DNA from: Arthrobacter sp. V1I9
GTDB taxonomy: Bacteria > Actinomycetota > Actinomycetes > Actinomycetales > Micrococcaceae
Length of the DNA stretch: 64,000 bases
NCBI RefSeq assembly: GCF_030817075.1
Contig: NZ_JAUSYU010000001.1
Span: forward strand, 2,356,001 to 2,420,000
Reading direction: 5' to 3'
In this document: piece after piece, positions 63,010 to 64,000 of the stretch
Numbering within the stretch: position 1 is the stretch's first letter
Layout: the number at the start of each line of letters is the position of its first letter
Notes under the pieces: model-generated
What the model was told of the DNA's origin: nothing
The model's input: only the letters and a program-made list of their open reading frames with translations
Databases searched by the model: none
Made by a program: the position numbers and the translations under genes

Positions 63010-63909
63010 CTAGAACAGCACCGTAGCGAACGTGCCCACCTGCCGGAAGCCGACCCGCTCGTAGGTGGCACGGGCGCGCAGGTTGAAGCCATTGACGTAC
63101 AGGCTGGTGACGGGAGCGATCTTCCTTGCCTGCTCCACAACGGCGGCCATGTATGCGGAGCTGAGGCCCTGGCCCCGGTAGAGCGGATTCATCCAGACGC
63201 CCTGGATCTGGGTGACCTCCGGCGTGACCGCACCGAGTTCGGCTTTGAACACCACCTCGCGGGCATTGTTGAGGTGAACCAGGGAATGGCCCTGGCGGAT
63301 CAGTCCTTCCACCCGCCGGCTGTAGAACTCCCTGCCGCCCAGGAAAGGGGAATATCCCACTTCTTCTTCGAACATGGCGGCGCAGGCAGGAAGGATGCGG
63401 TCGAAGTCGGCAAGGTTTCCCGGCCCAAGGCCGGGGTCCGGTTGGATCGACGGCGGGCCCTCGATGGTCATCAGGGGCTGCTCGGCGCGGACTTCGTGCG
63501 CCCGGTGGCCCAGTTCCACAAGTTCAGCATGGAGGGCTAGAACGGACTGGGCCGGGCCGAACGCGGAGGCGTAGCGGCGTCCGGACGCATTGGCCGCCCC
63601 GGCGACGGCCCCGGCAAACTCCGGGTCAAGCTGGACCGGAACCAGGTTGGCCCCTGCCCAGCACGCACCCACCAGGACGCCATCGTCGAAGACGCCAATG
63701 ACGCCGGCGCCGCCGCTGGTGGGTGCGGCAGTACCGGCAGCACGCAGGTGCGCGAGGATAAATACATTGGCCACCGGATCCTGCTGCGCCAGCAGCCGGA
63801 GCGCGGCAGTATTCGTTCCGTCCAGCGTACGGACGGAAATTCCCGGGGGGTCGGGGACGTCCTTACGAGACGCTAACCACGGGGCTACCCTTGACAGCAT
63901 CTTCGCCAT
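63010..63909 (-). CDS. DUF4081 / GNAT N-acetyltransferase
   Basis: 299 residues. The N-terminal DUF4081 part ([30 protein letters not shown]) precedes a GNAT domain with the acetyl-CoA loop [21 protein letters not shown] and [17 protein letters not shown]. The acceptor is unknown. GGAGG lies 3 nt before the ATG, inside the end of ispG, which it overlaps by 47 nt; this arrangement parallels Rv2867c beside gcpE in Mycobacterium tuberculosis. ATG 63900 is an alternative. Confidence 0.87.
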   Translation of the reverse strand: MAKMLSRVAPWLASRKDVPDPPGISVRTLDGTNTAALRLLAQQDPVANVFILAHLRAAGTAAPTSGGAGVIGVFDDGVLVGACWAGANLVPVQLDPEFAGAVAGAANASGRRYASAFGPAQSVLALHAELVELGHRAHEVRAEQPLMTIEGPPSIQPDPGLGPGNLADFDRILPACAAMFEEEVGYSPFLGGREFYSRRVEGLIRQGHSLVHLNNAREVVFKAELGAVTPEVTQIQGVWMNPLYRGQGLSSAYMAAVVEQARKIAPVTSLYVNGFNLRARATYERVGFRQVGTFATVLF

Positions 63910-64000
63910 CGGCCTCCCCCATCTCTTCCGCGATACGCATGGCCTCTTCGATCAGTGTCTCAACAATCTGGCTCTCGGGCACAGTCTTGATGACTTCACC
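63863..64000 (-). CDS. ispG: 4-hydroxy-3-methylbut-2-enyl diphosphate synthase, C-terminal end
   Basis: Only the last 45 codons are present: [28 protein letters not shown], then an acidic tail ending PVVSVS and [12 protein letters not shown]...VETLIEEA is the conserved end of IspG (GcpE), an iron-sulfur enzyme of the MEP isoprenoid pathway. The 5' part lies beyond the right edge. Its last 47 nt overlap the GNAT start. Confidence 0.85.
   Translation of the reverse strand, partial: GEVIKTVPESQIVETLIEEAMRIAEEMGEADGEDAVKGSPVVSVS

Noticed and set aside
1..64000. tRNA, rRNA, T-box or insertion sequence
   Set aside because: None recognised by eye in the gene-free gaps; no transposase motif or flanking inverted repeats seen.

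Overview
The window is chromosomal DNA from a high-GC actinobacterium, most likely an Arthrobacter or Pseudarthrobacter type member of the Micrococcaceae. This is inferred from the protein sequences (ClgR, DUF3046, the FtsK tail, an IF2 with a long Ala/Pro/Gly-rich N-terminus, DUF222-HNH, DUF4439, DUF4081-GNAT), from the frequent GTG and TTG starts, and from many genes whose start codon lies only 6-7 nt after a TANNNT -10 box, the layout of leaderless actinobacterial genes. I saw no rRNA, tRNA, CRISPR array, insertion sequence or prophage. Nearly all of it is core genome, with short accessory patches.

Layout. 1-3.4 kb: histidine operon hisC-hisB-hisH-(small membrane protein)-priA, reading left. 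3.4-8.6 kb: a LysM protein divergent from lexA across two SOS boxes, then a DinG-type helicase and hflX. 9-15.2 kb: a methyltransferase converging on dapF-miaA-miaB-recX-recA, with DUF3046 upstream. 15.2-24.6 kb: a MarR regulator, clgR, cinA-pgsA-ftsK, rnj, dapA, a nitrilase-family enzyme and a short SOS-box gene. 24.7-33.3 kb: an acyltransferase-like membrane protein, dapB, then molybdenum cofactor genes (moeA-moaC-mog-moaE, with moaA-moaD divergent) around a membrane-anchored sulfite-oxidase-type enzyme. 33.3-36.1 kb: a DUF222-HNH gene behind three repeated promoter/start modules, and a DUF1579-like gene. 36.2-45.8 kb: M16 peptidase, pnp, rpsO, kynU-kynA, ribF, two membrane proteins, truB. 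45.9-49.3 kb: aminotransferase, a thioredoxin gene split by a stop codon, a deaminase, a secreted ScyD/ScyE-like protein. 49.3-55.3 kb: rimP-nusA-ylxR-infB-rbfA. 55.4-64 kb: DUF4439, VIT1-like, antibiotic-kinase-like, PLP decarboxylase, TauE-like, proS, DUF4081-GNAT and the end of ispG.

How the genes work together. DNA-damage response is the strongest theme. lexA carries a LexA box overlapping its -35 box. recA has both a LexA box and, nearer the gene, a motif that fits the PafBC (RecA-NDp) promoter. The LysM protein beside lexA matches the position of the ChiZ/DivS division inhibitors. The DUF222-HNH gene is preceded by three copies of a PafBC-like element, and a second short DUF222-like gene carries a LexA box. 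Other coherent sets are histidine synthesis, the diaminopimelate steps dapA/dapB/dapF, molybdenum cofactor synthesis with a likely client enzyme, the kynurenine branch of tryptophan breakdown, and RNA turnover and translation (rnj, pnp, rpsO, truB, rbfA, infB, nusA, rimP).

Points most worth checking: the three promoter/start modules of the HNH gene; the in-frame TGA splitting the two-domain thioredoxin; an apparent one-base insertion at the start of the M16 peptidase gene; the unlisted 52-residue membrane protein between hisH and priA; and a two-tier palindrome between infB and rbfA.
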